DNA of 50,193 bases from an uncultured Lachnospiraceae bacterium (lineage in GTDB: Bacteria > Bacillota > Clostridia > Lachnospirales > Lachnospiraceae): NCBI GenBank assembly GCA_910577655.1, contig CAJTOW010000008.1, positions 1 to 50,193 on the forward strand, written 5' to 3'. Positions 23,241 to 32,899 of this stretch are shown here, piece by piece. Numbering within the stretch: the first letter of the stretch is position 1; every line of letters starts with the position of its first letter. The notes below the pieces were generated by a model, which did not search any database, had not been told where the DNA came from, and saw only the letters and a list, made by a program, of their open reading frames with translations. The translations under genes were made by a program, and so were the position numbers.

Positions 23241-24782
23241 CTAAAACACAAACACCTCCCCATATCTCCCGTCATTCTGACGCATCGCCTCTCCCAGGGC
23301 CCCGCAGGGGCCGGAGGCGATCAGACTGCTGCACTGGGCCAGAAGACTGATGGAACAAAGGTACTCCGCCCCCAGACGGAAGCCTTTCCCCTCCTGCTTC
23401 TCCTTATGCAGCTCCACCAGAAGCTGCCCCGGCTCCACCGTATAGCGTTCCTGGTCTGTGCAGGTCAGACGGTCCCCATATCTGTCCTTCATCTGCTGGC
23501 AGATCCCGGCATCCTCCGTGGCCAGATAGATCCACCGGAACGGCCAGCGGCCATCCACCTCATCGATCTTCTCCATGACCTGCTCCACGGCAGCATGCTT
23601 CGGGTGGTTGGGCAGCGGATTCTTCACATAATCCGTTCCACGGACCAGCACGCCCAGAGTCTCCTCCGGATGGGGCAGAAAACGCTTCTGCCTGTCCTCT
23701 ATATACGCCTTCACCTGACTGTTCCATATCCCCCCAGGCCACAGCATATCCTTCCCGGCAGACACCTGATCCATGATGTAACGGACCGTATTCATCAGGT
23801 TCATATTGGGCGACAACGCCACGTAGCTGCTCTCTTGTACTTCCTCCATGGTATAGCCACCCGGCTGGAGGAAAAATTTGTTCCATATATCATCCCCAGG
23901 ATGATCCGAGTACATATTCCGGTCCGAGGAAATGATGGCGAATGCCGGGGCATATCCTCTGGCCAGAGCATATCTGGCTGCTGTAAATGCTTTCATCCAA
24001 ATAGCAAACATCCCTTCCAGGGAAAATTTTCCGTCAATCAGGAAGAATCTGATCCCGGGATTCCTGACTCCCGGACGGGTCACATTGGAGAATAGGAACG
24101 TCAATGTCATAACCTCATCATAATACAGAAGCCCGCTCTCATAACGCTCTGTCCCCTCATTCTCCGGTATCCCTTCAACTACAGACAAAAACCCTTCTCC
24201 CTGGGACCCTTTCTCCCTGCGCACTTCCTCCCACTGCTCCAGCCGGTCAAGAACCGTCACCTTCACATGGGAAAAAGCCGGCAGCACCTCTACAAATTCC
24301 CGCCATCCTTCTCCCACAAGGAAAAGCTCTTTCCCGTGCCACAAAGGAACCGCCCGCCTAAAGAGCTCCACCGAATACTCATTGAGCCGCACCAGGGCCA
24401 TACTCTCATAGCAATCCAGAAAACTCACATCCACCATGCCCTCATACTGGTAGACATGCTCATAGCTGGACCAGACCTTCCGCACCAGATTCACGCAATT
24501 CCCGTCCCCATCCAGCACCGGCATTACAAAGTCCCGGGGACATATCTCTGCTGCCCGTTCAAAGGTATCCTCCCCCATAGCCAGCGCCAGATTCACATAT
24601 CCCATCTGATACTCCAGGGTCTTCTGGGTCACATATCCCACCTGCACTTCATCCCCCACATGCAGCCGTACCTCCAGCACATTATGCTCTCCCTTATCCC
24701 GGAAGAAACTGTCCAGTTCCTCCTTTGTGGGCAGTACTTCCGTATCAAATACAAAAAATTCACCTGACACACTGATAATCAT
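23241..24782 (-). CDS. NodZ-like (fucosyltransferase-fold) glycosyltransferase candidate
   Basis: A 513-residue protein. The N-terminal half is unrecognised (starts MIISVSGEFFVFDTEVLPTK, with an odd sugar-nucleotide-independent look). The C-terminal half resembles NodZ/alpha-1,6-fucosyltransferases of the GT-B GT23/GT65 type: LGVLVRGTDYV (the Arg-containing donor motif), WIYLATEDAGICQQMKDRYG and EYLCSISLLAQCSSLIASGPCGALGEAMR. It is therefore likely a surface-glycan fucosyl- or related transferase. The ATG at 24782 lies eight bases after GGGAG. It follows the rpoC terminator, so it has its own or read-through expression. The N-terminal domain might recognise the acceptor; confidence in the exact sugar is low. 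Confidence 0.6.
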   Translation of the reverse strand: MIISVSGEFFVFDTEVLPTKEELDSFFRDKGEHNVLEVRLHVGDEVQVGYVTQKTLEYQMGYVNLALAMGEDTFERAAEICPRDFVMPVLDGDGNCVNLVRKVWSSYEHVYQYEGMVDVSFLDCYESMALVRLNEYSVELFRRAVPLWHGKELFLVGEGWREFVEVLPAFSHVKVTVLDRLEQWEEVRREKGSQGEGFLSVVEGIPENEGTERYESGLLYYDEVMTLTFLFSNVTRPGVRNPGIRFFLIDGKFSLEGMFAIWMKAFTAARYALARGYAPAFAIISSDRNMYSDHPGDDIWNKFFLQPGGYTMEEVQESSYVALSPNMNLMNTVRYIMDQVSAGKDMLWPGGIWNSQVKAYIEDRQKRFLPHPEETLGVLVRGTDYVKNPLPNHPKHAAVEQVMEKIDEVDGRWPFRWIYLATEDAGICQQMKDRYGDRLTCTDQERYTVEPGQLLVELHKEKQEGKGFRLGAEYLCSISLLAQCSSLIASGPCGALGEAMRQNDGRYGEVFVF

Positions 24783-24803
24783 ACTTGTCTCTCCCAAACT
24801 TCT

Positions 24804-24848
24804 ATTAAAAAATGCCTGCGCAGACCCATTCCGCCTGCGCAGGCATTT
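24804..24848 (-). terminator. Rho-independent terminator of the rpoBC operon
   Basis: A perfect 14-bp stem (24810-24823 with 24835-24848, GC-rich core TGCCTGCGCAG) is followed on the minus strand by a T-run (TTTTTTAATAG). It lies 41 bases after the rpoC stop. Confidence 0.9.
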
Positions 24849-24889
24849 CCCCAAAAATTCCACACAGCCAAGGCTATGTCATTCTTATC

Positions 24890-27800
24890 TTATTCTTCCG
24901 GCTCTGCCTCGCTGCTGTCTGTCAGCTCCATGCCCTCCAGACCCTCTGGCTCACCGGCGTCCTCTGGCTCCTCTGCTTCCTCAGTGTCATCAATATCAAA
25001 CACCTCGGCTGCTTCCTCCAACATGCCCTCATCCTCGGACAGAAGGATCTCATCATCATCCATGAGGACGATCTCGTCATCCATGGCAATATCCGTATCC
25101 AGCTTCACGGAACGGTAGCGTTTCATACCTGTACCAGCCGGGATCAGCTTACCGATCAGCACGTTCTCCTTCAGACCGATCAGATGGTCAATCTTGCCAT
25201 TGATGGCAGCCTCGGTCAGAACCTTGGTGGTCTCCTGGAAGGACGCGGCAGACAGGAAGGAATCCGTTGCCAGGGATGCCTTGGTGATACCCAGCATGAC
25301 CTGCTTGCCTTCTGCCGGCTTCTTGCCCTCGGCAATCAGACGCTCGTTCATCTCGTTGAACTCCAGCACATTCATGGATACGCCCGGCAGCACTTCGCTG
25401 TCACCGCTCTCCTCAATGCGGATCTTCTTGAGCATCTGGCGCACGATCATCTCCACGTGCTTGTCGTTGATCTCCACGCCCTGGAGGCGGTACACACGCT
25501 GTACCTCCTTGAGCATGTAGTCCTGAACCGCCCGGACGCCCTTGATCTTTAAGATATCATGGGGATTAACGCTGCCTTCGGTCAGCTCGTCACCGGCCTC
25601 AATCACCTGCTCATCCATAACCTTGATCCTGGATCCGTAGGGAATCAGGTAGGTCTTGGAATTGCCGGTCTCGGTATCAGTGACCGTGATCTCACGCTTC
25701 TTCTTGGTATCCTTGATAGCCACCACGCCTCCGAACTCGGAGATAATGGCAAGACCCTTAGGCTTGCGGGCCTCAAACAGCTCCTCAACACGGGGAAGAC
25801 CCTGGGTAATATCACCGCCGGCCACACCGCCGGTATGGAAGGTACGCATGGTAAGCTGGGTACCCGGCTCACCGATGGACTGGGCCGCGATGATACCTAC
25901 AGCCTCACCCACCTGCACCGGCTGTCCGGTAGCCATGTTGGCGCCGTAGCACTTGGCGCAGACACCCACATGGGCCTTGCAGGTCAGAACGGTACGGATC
26001 TTCACCGAATCCCGTCCCAGCTTCTCAAGTACTTCCATGATGGCGGCCGCCCGCTGGGGTGTACACATATGGTTCGCCTTCACCACCACTTCCCCGGTAT
26101 CCGGATCTGTGATGGTCTCGGCAATATAACGGCCGGTGATACGCTCCTGGAGACTCTCAGTTACTTCCTTCCCGTCGGTGAAGGCCTTGATCTCCATGAA
26201 AGGAATCTCCTTCCCTTCACAGCAGTCCACCTCCCGGACGATCAGGTCCTGGGATACGTCCACCAGACGGCGGGTCAGGTATCCTGAGTCAGCGGTACGC
26301 AGTGCCGTATCCGACAGTCCCTTACGGGCACCATGGGCAGAAATGAAATACTCCAGTACGTCCAGTCCCTCACGGAAATTGGACTTGATCGGCAGCTCGA
26401 TGGTGTGTCCGGTGGTATCTGCCATCAGGCCGCGCATGCCTGCCAGCTGCTTGATCTGCTTATCCGAACCACGGGCGCCGGAGTCGGCCATCATGAAGAT
26501 GTTGTTGTATTTGTCCAGACCGGTCAGCAGATCATGGGTTAACTGGTCGTCCGTATTCTTCCAGGTCTCAATGACCTCTTTGTAACGCTCCTCCTCCGTG
26601 ATCAGGCCGCGGCGGAAGTTCTTGGAAATCTTGTCTACAGTATTCTGTGCATCCTCAATAAGCTGGGGCTTGCTGGGGGGCACGGTCATATCCGAGATGG
26701 ATACGGTCATGGCAGCCCTGGTAGAATACTTGTAACCAATGGACTTGATGTCGTCCAGGGTCACCGCCGTCTGGGTAGCTCCATGGACATTGATGACCTT
26801 CTCCAGAATCTTCTTTAACTGTTTCTTGCCCACATGGAAGTCTACCTCCAGAAGCAGTTCATTCTCCGGCACACTCCGGTCCACAAAGCCCAGATCCTGG
26901 GGGATAATCTCGTTGAAGATGAAACGTCCCACCGTGGATTCCACGATGCCGGACCGGATAGTCCCGTCCGCCTGCTTCTTGGTAACACGGGCCCTGATCC
27001 TGGAGTGCAGGGTCACGGCGCCATTCTCATAGGCCAGGATAGCTTCGTTGACATTCTTAAAGATCATGCCCTCGCCCTTTGCTCCCGGACGCTCCTGGGT
27101 CAGATAGTAGATACCAAGAACCATATCCTGGGAAGGTACGGCCACCGGTCCGCCGTCTGACGGCTTCAGCAGGTTGTTGGGAGACAGCAGCAGGAACCGG
27201 CACTCGGCCTGGGCCTCCACTGACAAGGGCAGATGCACTGCCATCTGGTCTCCGTCGAAATCCGCGTTGAATGCGGTACATACCAGGGGATGCAGCTTAA
27301 TGGCCTTACCCTCTACCAGGATCGGCTCAAATGCCTGGATCCCCAGTCTGTGGAGGGTGGGCGCACGGTTCAGCATCACCGGATGCTCTTTGATCACATC
27401 CTCCAGCACATCCCAGACCTCTGTCTGGAGACGCTCCACCATCTTCTTGGCACTCTTGATGTTGTGTGCGGTGCCATTCTGAACCAGCTCCTTCATGACG
27501 AAGGGCTTAAACAGCTCAATAGCCATCTCCTTGGGCAGACCGCACTGGTATATCTTAAGCTCCGGTCCCACCACGATAACAGAACGTCCGGAATAGTCCA
27601 CACGCTTGCCCAGGAGGTTCTGGCGGAACCGGCCCTGCTTACCTTTCAGCATATCGGACAAGGACTTAAGGGCACGGTTGCCAGGGCCGGTTACCGGTCT
27701 TCCGCGGCGTCCATTGTCAATAAGGGCGTCCACAGCCTCCTGCAGCATACGCTTCTCGTTGCGGACGATGATATCCGGCGCCCCCAGCTCCAGCAGACGG

Positions 27801-28627
27801 GCCAGACGGTTGTTGCGGTTGATAATTCTTCTATATAAGTCGTTAAGGTCGGATGTGGCGAAACGGCCGCCGTCCAGCTGTACCATGGGACGGATATCCG
27901 GCGGGATCACCGGAATCACGGTCATGATCATCCATTCCGGCTTGTTGCCGGAGCTGCGGAAAGCTTCCACTACCTCCAGCCGCTTGATGATCCTTGCACG
28001 CTTCTGTCCGCTGGAATCCCGAAGCTCCTTTTTCAGCTCCACGGATTCCTTCTCCAGGTCAATGGCCTGCAGCAGCTCTAAGATGGACTCGGCGCCCATT
28101 CCTACCCGGAAGGAGCCATAGCCCCAGTTCTCCAGCTCTTCCCGGTACTCCTTCTCTGAAAGGATCTGTTTGTACTGTAAGCTGGTACTTCCCGGATCCA
28201 GCACAATATAGGATGCAAAATACAGCACCTTCTCCAGAACCCTGGGTGAGATGTCCAGAATCAGGCCCATCCGGCTGGGAATCCCCTTAAAGTACCAGAT
28301 ATGGGACACGGGAGCTGCCAACTGGATATGTCCGATCCGCTCTCTGCGGACGCTGGATTTGGTTACTTCCACGCCACAGCGGTCACAGATCACGCCTTTA
28401 TACCGGATCTTTTTGTATTTGCCGCAGTGACACTCCCAGTCCTTACTGGGCCCAAAGATCCTCTCGCAGAACAGACCATCCCGCTCCGGTTTTAAGGTGC
28501 GGTAATTGATGGTCTCCGGTTTCTTCACTTCCCCATGAGACCATTCCATGATCCGCTCCGGGGATGCCAGACCAATCTTGATTGCGTCAAATGTCAACGG
28601 CTGATAGGTTTCATTTACATCAGGCAT
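24890..28627 (-). CDS. rpoC: DNA-directed RNA polymerase subunit beta'
   Basis: A 1245-residue largest core subunit of RNA polymerase. The N-terminal zinc site CHCGKYKKIRYKGVICDRCG is intact, the catalytic loop NADFDGDQM carries the Mg-binding triad Asp456/458/460, the bridge/trigger region GLMADTTGHTIELPIKSNFREG and GEPGTQLTMRTFHTGG are present, and a second zinc cluster appears at CKAHVGVCAKCYG. The C-terminus has a long acidic Glu/Asp-rich tail (about 40 residues), longer than in Bacillus. GGGAG lies eight bases ahead of the ATG; rpoB ends 18 bases upstream, so both are translated from one transcript. Confidence 0.98.
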   Translation of the reverse strand: MPDVNETYQPLTFDAIKIGLASPERIMEWSHGEVKKPETINYRTLKPERDGLFCERIFGPSKDWECHCGKYKKIRYKGVICDRCGVEVTKSSVRRERIGHIQLAAPVSHIWYFKGIPSRMGLILDISPRVLEKVLYFASYIVLDPGSTSLQYKQILSEKEYREELENWGYGSFRVGMGAESILELLQAIDLEKESVELKKELRDSSGQKRARIIKRLEVVEAFRSSGNKPEWMIMTVIPVIPPDIRPMVQLDGGRFATSDLNDLYRRIINRNNRLARLLELGAPDIIVRNEKRMLQEAVDALIDNGRRGRPVTGPGNRALKSLSDMLKGKQGRFRQNLLGKRVDYSGRSVIVVGPELKIYQCGLPKEMAIELFKPFVMKELVQNGTAHNIKSAKKMVERLQTEVWDVLEDVIKEHPVMLNRAPTLHRLGIQAFEPILVEGKAIKLHPLVCTAFNADFDGDQMAVHLPLSVEAQAECRFLLLSPNNLLKPSDGGPVAVPSQDMVLGIYYLTQERPGAKGEGMIFKNVNEAILAYENGAVTLHSRIRARVTKKQADGTIRSGIVESTVGRFIFNEIIPQDLGFVDRSVPENELLLEVDFHVGKKQLKKILEKVINVHGATQTAVTLDDIKSIGYKYSTRAAMTVSISDMTVPPSKPQLIEDAQNTVDKISKNFRRGLITEEERYKEVIETWKNTDDQLTHDLLTGLDKYNNIFMMADSGARGSDKQIKQLAGMRGLMADTTGHTIELPIKSNFREGLDVLEYFISAHGARKGLSDTALRTADSGYLTRRLVDVSQDLIVREVDCCEGKEIPFMEIKAFTDGKEVTESLQERITGRYIAETITDPDTGEVVVKANHMCTPQRAAAIMEVLEKLGRDSVKIRTVLTCKAHVGVCAKCYGANMATGQPVQVGEAVGIIAAQSIGEPGTQLTMRTFHTGGVAGGDITQGLPRVEELFEARKPKGLAIISEFGGVVAIKDTKKKREITVTDTETGNSKTYLIPYGSRIKVMDEQVIEAGDELTEGSVNPHDILKIKGVRAVQDYMLKEVQRVYRLQGVEINDKHVEMIVRQMLKKIRIEESGDSEVLPGVSMNVLEFNEMNERLIAEGKKPAEGKQVMLGITKASLATDSFLSAASFQETTKVLTEAAINGKIDHLIGLKENVLIGKLIPAGTGMKRYRSVKLDTDIAMDDEIVLMDDDEILLSEDEGMLEEAAEVFDIDDTEEAEEPEDAGEPEGLEGMELTDSSEAEPEE

Positions 28628-28645
28628 GAGCGATACTCCCTTCTA

Positions 28646-31600
28646 TTATTCTTCATCAAAAGAGGATTCTTCTGCATCATCCAGATCCGGGTCATCCTCG
28701 TAATCGTCATCATTCTCCGGGTCCTCATCCACATCCACCAGCTCGCCGCCTTCAAACTCCTGCTGCTGGTAACCATATGCGCCAAAGGACTCTTCCTGGT
28801 TGTAATTGCGGTCGCCCTCAATGATGGACCTCAGGTCCGTCTCACCGTAGTCGATGTTCTCGCCGATCTCAACTTCCGTACCGTCGTCACGCAGCACGCT
28901 CACATCCAGGCCCAGGGACTGGAGTTCCTTCAAAAGCACCTTGAAGGACTCGGGTACTCCCGGCTCCGGGATATTCTCGCCCTTGATGATAGCTTCATAG
29001 GTCTTCACACGTCCCACTACGTCATCGGACTTGACTGTCAGGATCTCCTGCAGGGTGTAGGAAGCGCCATAAGCCTCCAGGGCCCACACCTCCATCTCAC
29101 CGAAACGCTGTCCGCCGAACTGGGCCTTGCCGCCCAGAGGCTGCTGGGTGACCAGGGAGTATGGGCCGGTAGAACGGGCATGGATCTTGTCGTCTACCAG
29201 ATGGTGCAGCTTCAGGTAATGCATGTGTCCGATGGTAACAGGACTGTCAAAATATTCCCCGGTACGGCCGTCTCTCAGACGCACCTTGCCGTCCCGGCTT
29301 AAGGTAACACCCTTCCACAGCTCCCTGTGGTCCAGATTGGCCCCCAGGTAGTCCAGAACATCCTGCTTTAAGATGCCTGTATACTTTGCTTCAAATTCTT
29401 CCCAGGATGTGTTCACATAATCATTGGCCACATCCAGGGCATCCATAATATCAATCTCATTGGCTCCGTCAAAGACCGGGGTGGCGATGTTAAAGCCCAG
29501 AGCCTTGGCAGCAAGGCTTAAGTGGATCTCCAGCACCTGTCCGATATTCATACGGGACGGCACACCCAGGGGATTCAGCACGATATCCAGGGGACGTCCG
29601 TTGGGCAGGAAGGGCATATCCTCCACGGGAAGCACCCGGGAAACCACACCCTTGTTGCCGTGACGTCCTGCCATCTTGTCACCTACAGAGATCTTCCTCT
29701 TCTGGGCGATGTAGATACGGACAGTCTGGTTCACACCGGGAGCCAGATCATCGCCGTTCTCCCTGGTAAATACCTTGGCGTCCACGATAATCCCGTAAGC
29801 TCCATGAGGTACCTTCAGGGAGGTGTCGCGGACCTCTCTGGCCTTCTCACCGAAAATAGCACGCAGGAGACGTTCCTCGGCAGTCAACTCGGTCTCTCCC
29901 TTGGGAGTCACCTTGCCCACCAGGATGTCACCGGCACGGACCTCGGCTCCGATCCGGATAATACCGCGCTCATCCAGATCCTTCAGGGCATCGTCACCCA
30001 CACCGGGAACATCCCGGGTGATCTCCTCCGGCCCCAGCTTGGTATCACGGGACTCGGCCTCATATTCTTCAATATGAACAGATGTATACACATCCTCCTG
30101 GACCAGACGCTCGGACAAAAGGACTGCATCCTCGTAGTTGTAGCCTTCCCAGGTCATGAATCCGATCAGCGGGTTCTTGCCCAGGGCGATCTCGCCGTTC
30201 TCTGTGGACGGGCCGTCCGCGATCACCTCGCCGGCCTCCACATGGTTCCCCTTGAATACAACCGGCTTCTGGTTGTAGCAGTTGGACTGGTTGCTGCGTT
30301 TGAACTTGGTCAGGTGATATACATCCCTGTCCCCGTTGTCATCGCGCTTGACAATGATCTCATTGGACGCGGAACGCTCCACCACGCCCGCGTGTCTTGC
30401 CAGCACGCAGACACCGGAATCCACCGCCGCCTTGGCCTCGATCCCGGTGCCTACCACCGGAGCCTCTGTCCTTAGAAGGGGTACGGCCTGACGCTGCATG
30501 TTGGAACCCATAAGGGCACGGTTGGCATCGTCATTCTCCAAAAACGGGATCATGGAAGTAGCCACCGAGAATACCATCTTGGGGGATACGTCCATCAGGT
30601 CGATATTCTTCTTCTGAAACTCGGATGTCTCCTCGCGGAAACGCCCGGAAACGTTGTTATTTACAAAGTGGCCTTCTTCATCCAGAGGGGTGTTCGCCTG
30701 GGCGACGATGAAATTATCCTCCTCATCGGCAGTCAGATAGACCACCTCATCGGTGACCCTGGGATTGACCGGGTCGGACTTATCCACGATCCGGTAGGGG
30801 GCCTCGATAAAACCGTACTGGTTCACCCGGGCATAGGTTGCCAGGGAGTTGATCAGGCCGATGTTGGGACCCTCAGGGGTCTCGATGGGACACATACGGC
30901 CGTAATGGGTGTAGTGTACGTCCCGGACCTCGAATCCGGCACGGTCCCTGGATAATCCGCCGGGGCCCAGAGCGGACAGACGCCGCTTGTGGGTCAGCTC
31001 GGACAGCGGGTTATTCTGATCCATGAACTGGGACAGCTGGGAGCTTCCGAAGAACTCCTTCACCGCCGCAGTCACCGGTTTGATATTGATCAGGGACTGG
31101 GGGGTGATGCCGTCGATATCCTGGGTGGTCATACGTTCCCGGACCACACGCTCCATACGGGACAGGCCGATCCGGTACTGGTTCTGCAGAAGCTCGCCTA
31201 CGGCACGGATCCGGCGGTTGCCCAGATGGTCGATATCATCAGCATTGCCAATCTCCCCCTCCAGATGCATATTATAGTTAATGGAAGCGATAATATCTTC
31301 CTTGGTAATGTGCTTGGGAATCAGCTCGCTGACATTCCTTTGGACCAGGTCCTTTAAAAGCTCCTGGTCGCCGCCAGCTTCTTCCAGAATAGTTTTCAGC
31401 ACCGGGTAATATACTAACTCCGTAATCCCGGCCGCCTCCGGATCAAACTCGGCATATGCTGCCAGATCCACCATCATATTGGACAGCACCTTGTAGTTGC
31501 GGTCCGGCCCCTGGATATACACATAGGGAACCGCGGCATCCTGAATCCTGGTGGCCAGATCAATGTCAACCGTGGCACCGGCCTCTGCCAGGATCTCACC

Positions 31601-32518
31601 GGTGGAAAGATCTGCCACATCCTCAGCCAGCACATGGCCCTTGATGCGGTTCTTAAAATGAAGCTTCTTGTTGAACTTATATCTTCCTACCTTTGCCAGG
31701 TCATAGCGCCTGGGGTCAAAGAACATGCTGTTTAAAAGGCTTTCTGCACTGTCAACAGATAAGGGTTCACCGGGGCGGATCTTCTTGTACAGCTCCAGGA
31801 GGCCATCCTGATAATTGTCAGAGGTGTCCTTGCCAAAGCTTGCCAAAAGCTTGGGTTCTTCGCCAAACAAGTCAATGATCTCCGCGTTGGTCCCATAGCC
31901 CAGGGCCCGGACAAGCACAGTTACCGGTACCTTACGGGTACGGTCCACACGGACGTAGAAAATGTCATTGGAGTCAGTCTCGTATTCCAGCCATGCACCG
32001 CGGTTGGGGATGACGGTGCAGGTGAACAGCTCTTTACCGATCTTGTCATGTCCCACACCATAATAGATTCCCGGAGAACGCACCAGCTGGCTGACGATTA
32101 CACGCTCCGCGCCGTTGATGACGAAGGAGCCTGTGTCTGTCATGAGCGGAAGATCCCCCATGAATATCTCATGTTCGTTAATCTCTTCTTTATCCTTATT
32201 GTAAAGTCTTACCTTTACCTTCAAAGGTGCTGCGTAAGTGGCGTCACGTTCCTTGCATTTTTCAATGGTATCTATGGTAGATTTAATTTCATTTCTGCAT
32301 AATGTAAAGCCCACAAATTCCAGGCTCAGGTGCCCCGCAAAATCGGAGATGGGGGAAATATCTTCAAATACTTCTTTCAACCCCTCGTCGAGGAACCACT
32401 GATAGGAGTCTTTCTGAATCTCAATCAGGTTTGGCATCTCAAGAACTTCCTTCTGTCTTGAGTAGCTCATTCTAAGGCTTTTCCCGGATGTCACCGGACG
32501 CATTCTGCTTTTCTCCAT
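28646..32518 (-). CDS. rpoB: DNA-directed RNA polymerase subunit beta
   Basis: A 1290-residue core subunit forming the other half of the active cleft. The rifampicin-binding region is typical (SQLSQFMDQNNPLSELTHKRRLSALGPGGLSRDRAGFEVRDVH), followed by GPNIGLINSLA, KMAGRHGNKGVVS and the C-terminal FGGQRFGEMEVWALEAYGA clamp region. The residues usually changed in resistance (the DQNN, HKRR and RRLS positions) look wild type. The acidic C-terminal tail mirrors that of rpoC. The ATG at 32518 is preceded by AGGGGTG; a longer in-frame reading starts inside the promoter. The ribosomal protein genes rplJL do not precede it here; a strong own promoter does. Confidence 0.98.
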   Translation of the reverse strand: MEKSRMRPVTSGKSLRMSYSRQKEVLEMPNLIEIQKDSYQWFLDEGLKEVFEDISPISDFAGHLSLEFVGFTLCRNEIKSTIDTIEKCKERDATYAAPLKVKVRLYNKDKEEINEHEIFMGDLPLMTDTGSFVINGAERVIVSQLVRSPGIYYGVGHDKIGKELFTCTVIPNRGAWLEYETDSNDIFYVRVDRTRKVPVTVLVRALGYGTNAEIIDLFGEEPKLLASFGKDTSDNYQDGLLELYKKIRPGEPLSVDSAESLLNSMFFDPRRYDLAKVGRYKFNKKLHFKNRIKGHVLAEDVADLSTGEILAEAGATVDIDLATRIQDAAVPYVYIQGPDRNYKVLSNMMVDLAAYAEFDPEAAGITELVYYPVLKTILEEAGGDQELLKDLVQRNVSELIPKHITKEDIIASINYNMHLEGEIGNADDIDHLGNRRIRAVGELLQNQYRIGLSRMERVVRERMTTQDIDGITPQSLINIKPVTAAVKEFFGSSQLSQFMDQNNPLSELTHKRRLSALGPGGLSRDRAGFEVRDVHYTHYGRMCPIETPEGPNIGLINSLATYARVNQYGFIEAPYRIVDKSDPVNPRVTDEVVYLTADEEDNFIVAQANTPLDEEGHFVNNNVSGRFREETSEFQKKNIDLMDVSPKMVFSVATSMIPFLENDDANRALMGSNMQRQAVPLLRTEAPVVGTGIEAKAAVDSGVCVLARHAGVVERSASNEIIVKRDDNGDRDVYHLTKFKRSNQSNCYNQKPVVFKGNHVEAGEVIADGPSTENGEIALGKNPLIGFMTWEGYNYEDAVLLSERLVQEDVYTSVHIEEYEAESRDTKLGPEEITRDVPGVGDDALKDLDERGIIRIGAEVRAGDILVGKVTPKGETELTAEERLLRAIFGEKAREVRDTSLKVPHGAYGIIVDAKVFTRENGDDLAPGVNQTVRIYIAQKRKISVGDKMAGRHGNKGVVSRVLPVEDMPFLPNGRPLDIVLNPLGVPSRMNIGQVLEIHLSLAAKALGFNIATPVFDGANEIDIMDALDVANDYVNTSWEEFEAKYTGILKQDVLDYLGANLDHRELWKGVTLSRDGKVRLRDGRTGEYFDSPVTIGHMHYLKLHHLVDDKIHARSTGPYSLVTQQPLGGKAQFGGQRFGEMEVWALEAYGASYTLQEILTVKSDDVVGRVKTYEAIIKGENIPEPGVPESFKVLLKELQSLGLDVSVLRDDGTEVEIGENIDYGETDLRSIIEGDRNYNQEESFGAYGYQQQEFEGGELVDVDEDPENDDDYEDDPDLDDAEESSFDEE

Positions 32519-32603
32519 TGACGTTTCACCCCTGTTTTCTAATTGAAATTTATGGCTGCTTTTGGGCGCAAAATACCCATGATGCCACAATAGTGCACAC
32601 TCC

Positions 32604-32632
32604 ATAATAACACAGCCTTGTCAAGCTGTCAA
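32604..32632 (-). promoter_or_regulatory. Sigma-A promoter of rpoBC
   Basis: On the minus strand TTGACA (32627-32632), 17-bp spacer and TATTAT (32604-32609). Start predicted near 32597, leader of about 80 nt. A second TTGACA lies inside the spacer. Confidence 0.75.
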
Positions 32633-32642
32633 GTTTTTTCTC

Positions 32643-32671
32643 TTGCAATATTGCCGAAAAAATGCTATACT
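32643..32671 (+). promoter_or_regulatory. Divergent promoter towards the small membrane protein
   Basis: TTGCAA (32643-32648), 17-bp spacer, TATACT (32666-32671). It is back to back with the rpoBC promoter, with 10 bases between the two -35 elements. Confidence 0.6.
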
Positions 32672-32899
32672 ATTGACGCAGGTTCTGCCTGATGGTACGG
32701 AACGGGTTATCGCACGCTGACAACCGGATGCATAGGGAGGCGCGGCACTGGATGCTCACGCCAGAGATCCGGCACCGGGAATGTGGCCGCGCTGCTCCCC
32801 ACCGCAAGTCCGGCGTGGAGAGGATGGGCGTGGCTGTTCCCCGCAGGAAGCCCACAGACGGCAGAATGGTATACAATATGATAGATGGAGGATTTCCCC
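32672..32899 (+). other. GC-rich leader of about 220 nt with no recognised element
   Basis: Between the promoter at 32643-32671 and the start codon at 32900. It is much more GC-rich than the promoter region and has many short complementary blocks (for example around CACTGGAT and ATCCGGC, 32748-32780), so it could fold strongly. I looked for SRP RNA, 6S RNA, RNase P and common riboswitch motifs and recognised none. Confidence 0.35.

Noticed and set aside
28535..29302. Plus-strand readings across rpoB and rpoC
   Set aside because: These are antisense shadows produced by the codon bias of the RNA polymerase genes.
32672..32899. SRP RNA, 6S RNA or RNase P RNA in the rpoB-divergent leader
   Set aside because: The conserved GGTCAGG/GGAAGG-type loop of SRP RNA and the hallmark blocks of the others are absent.
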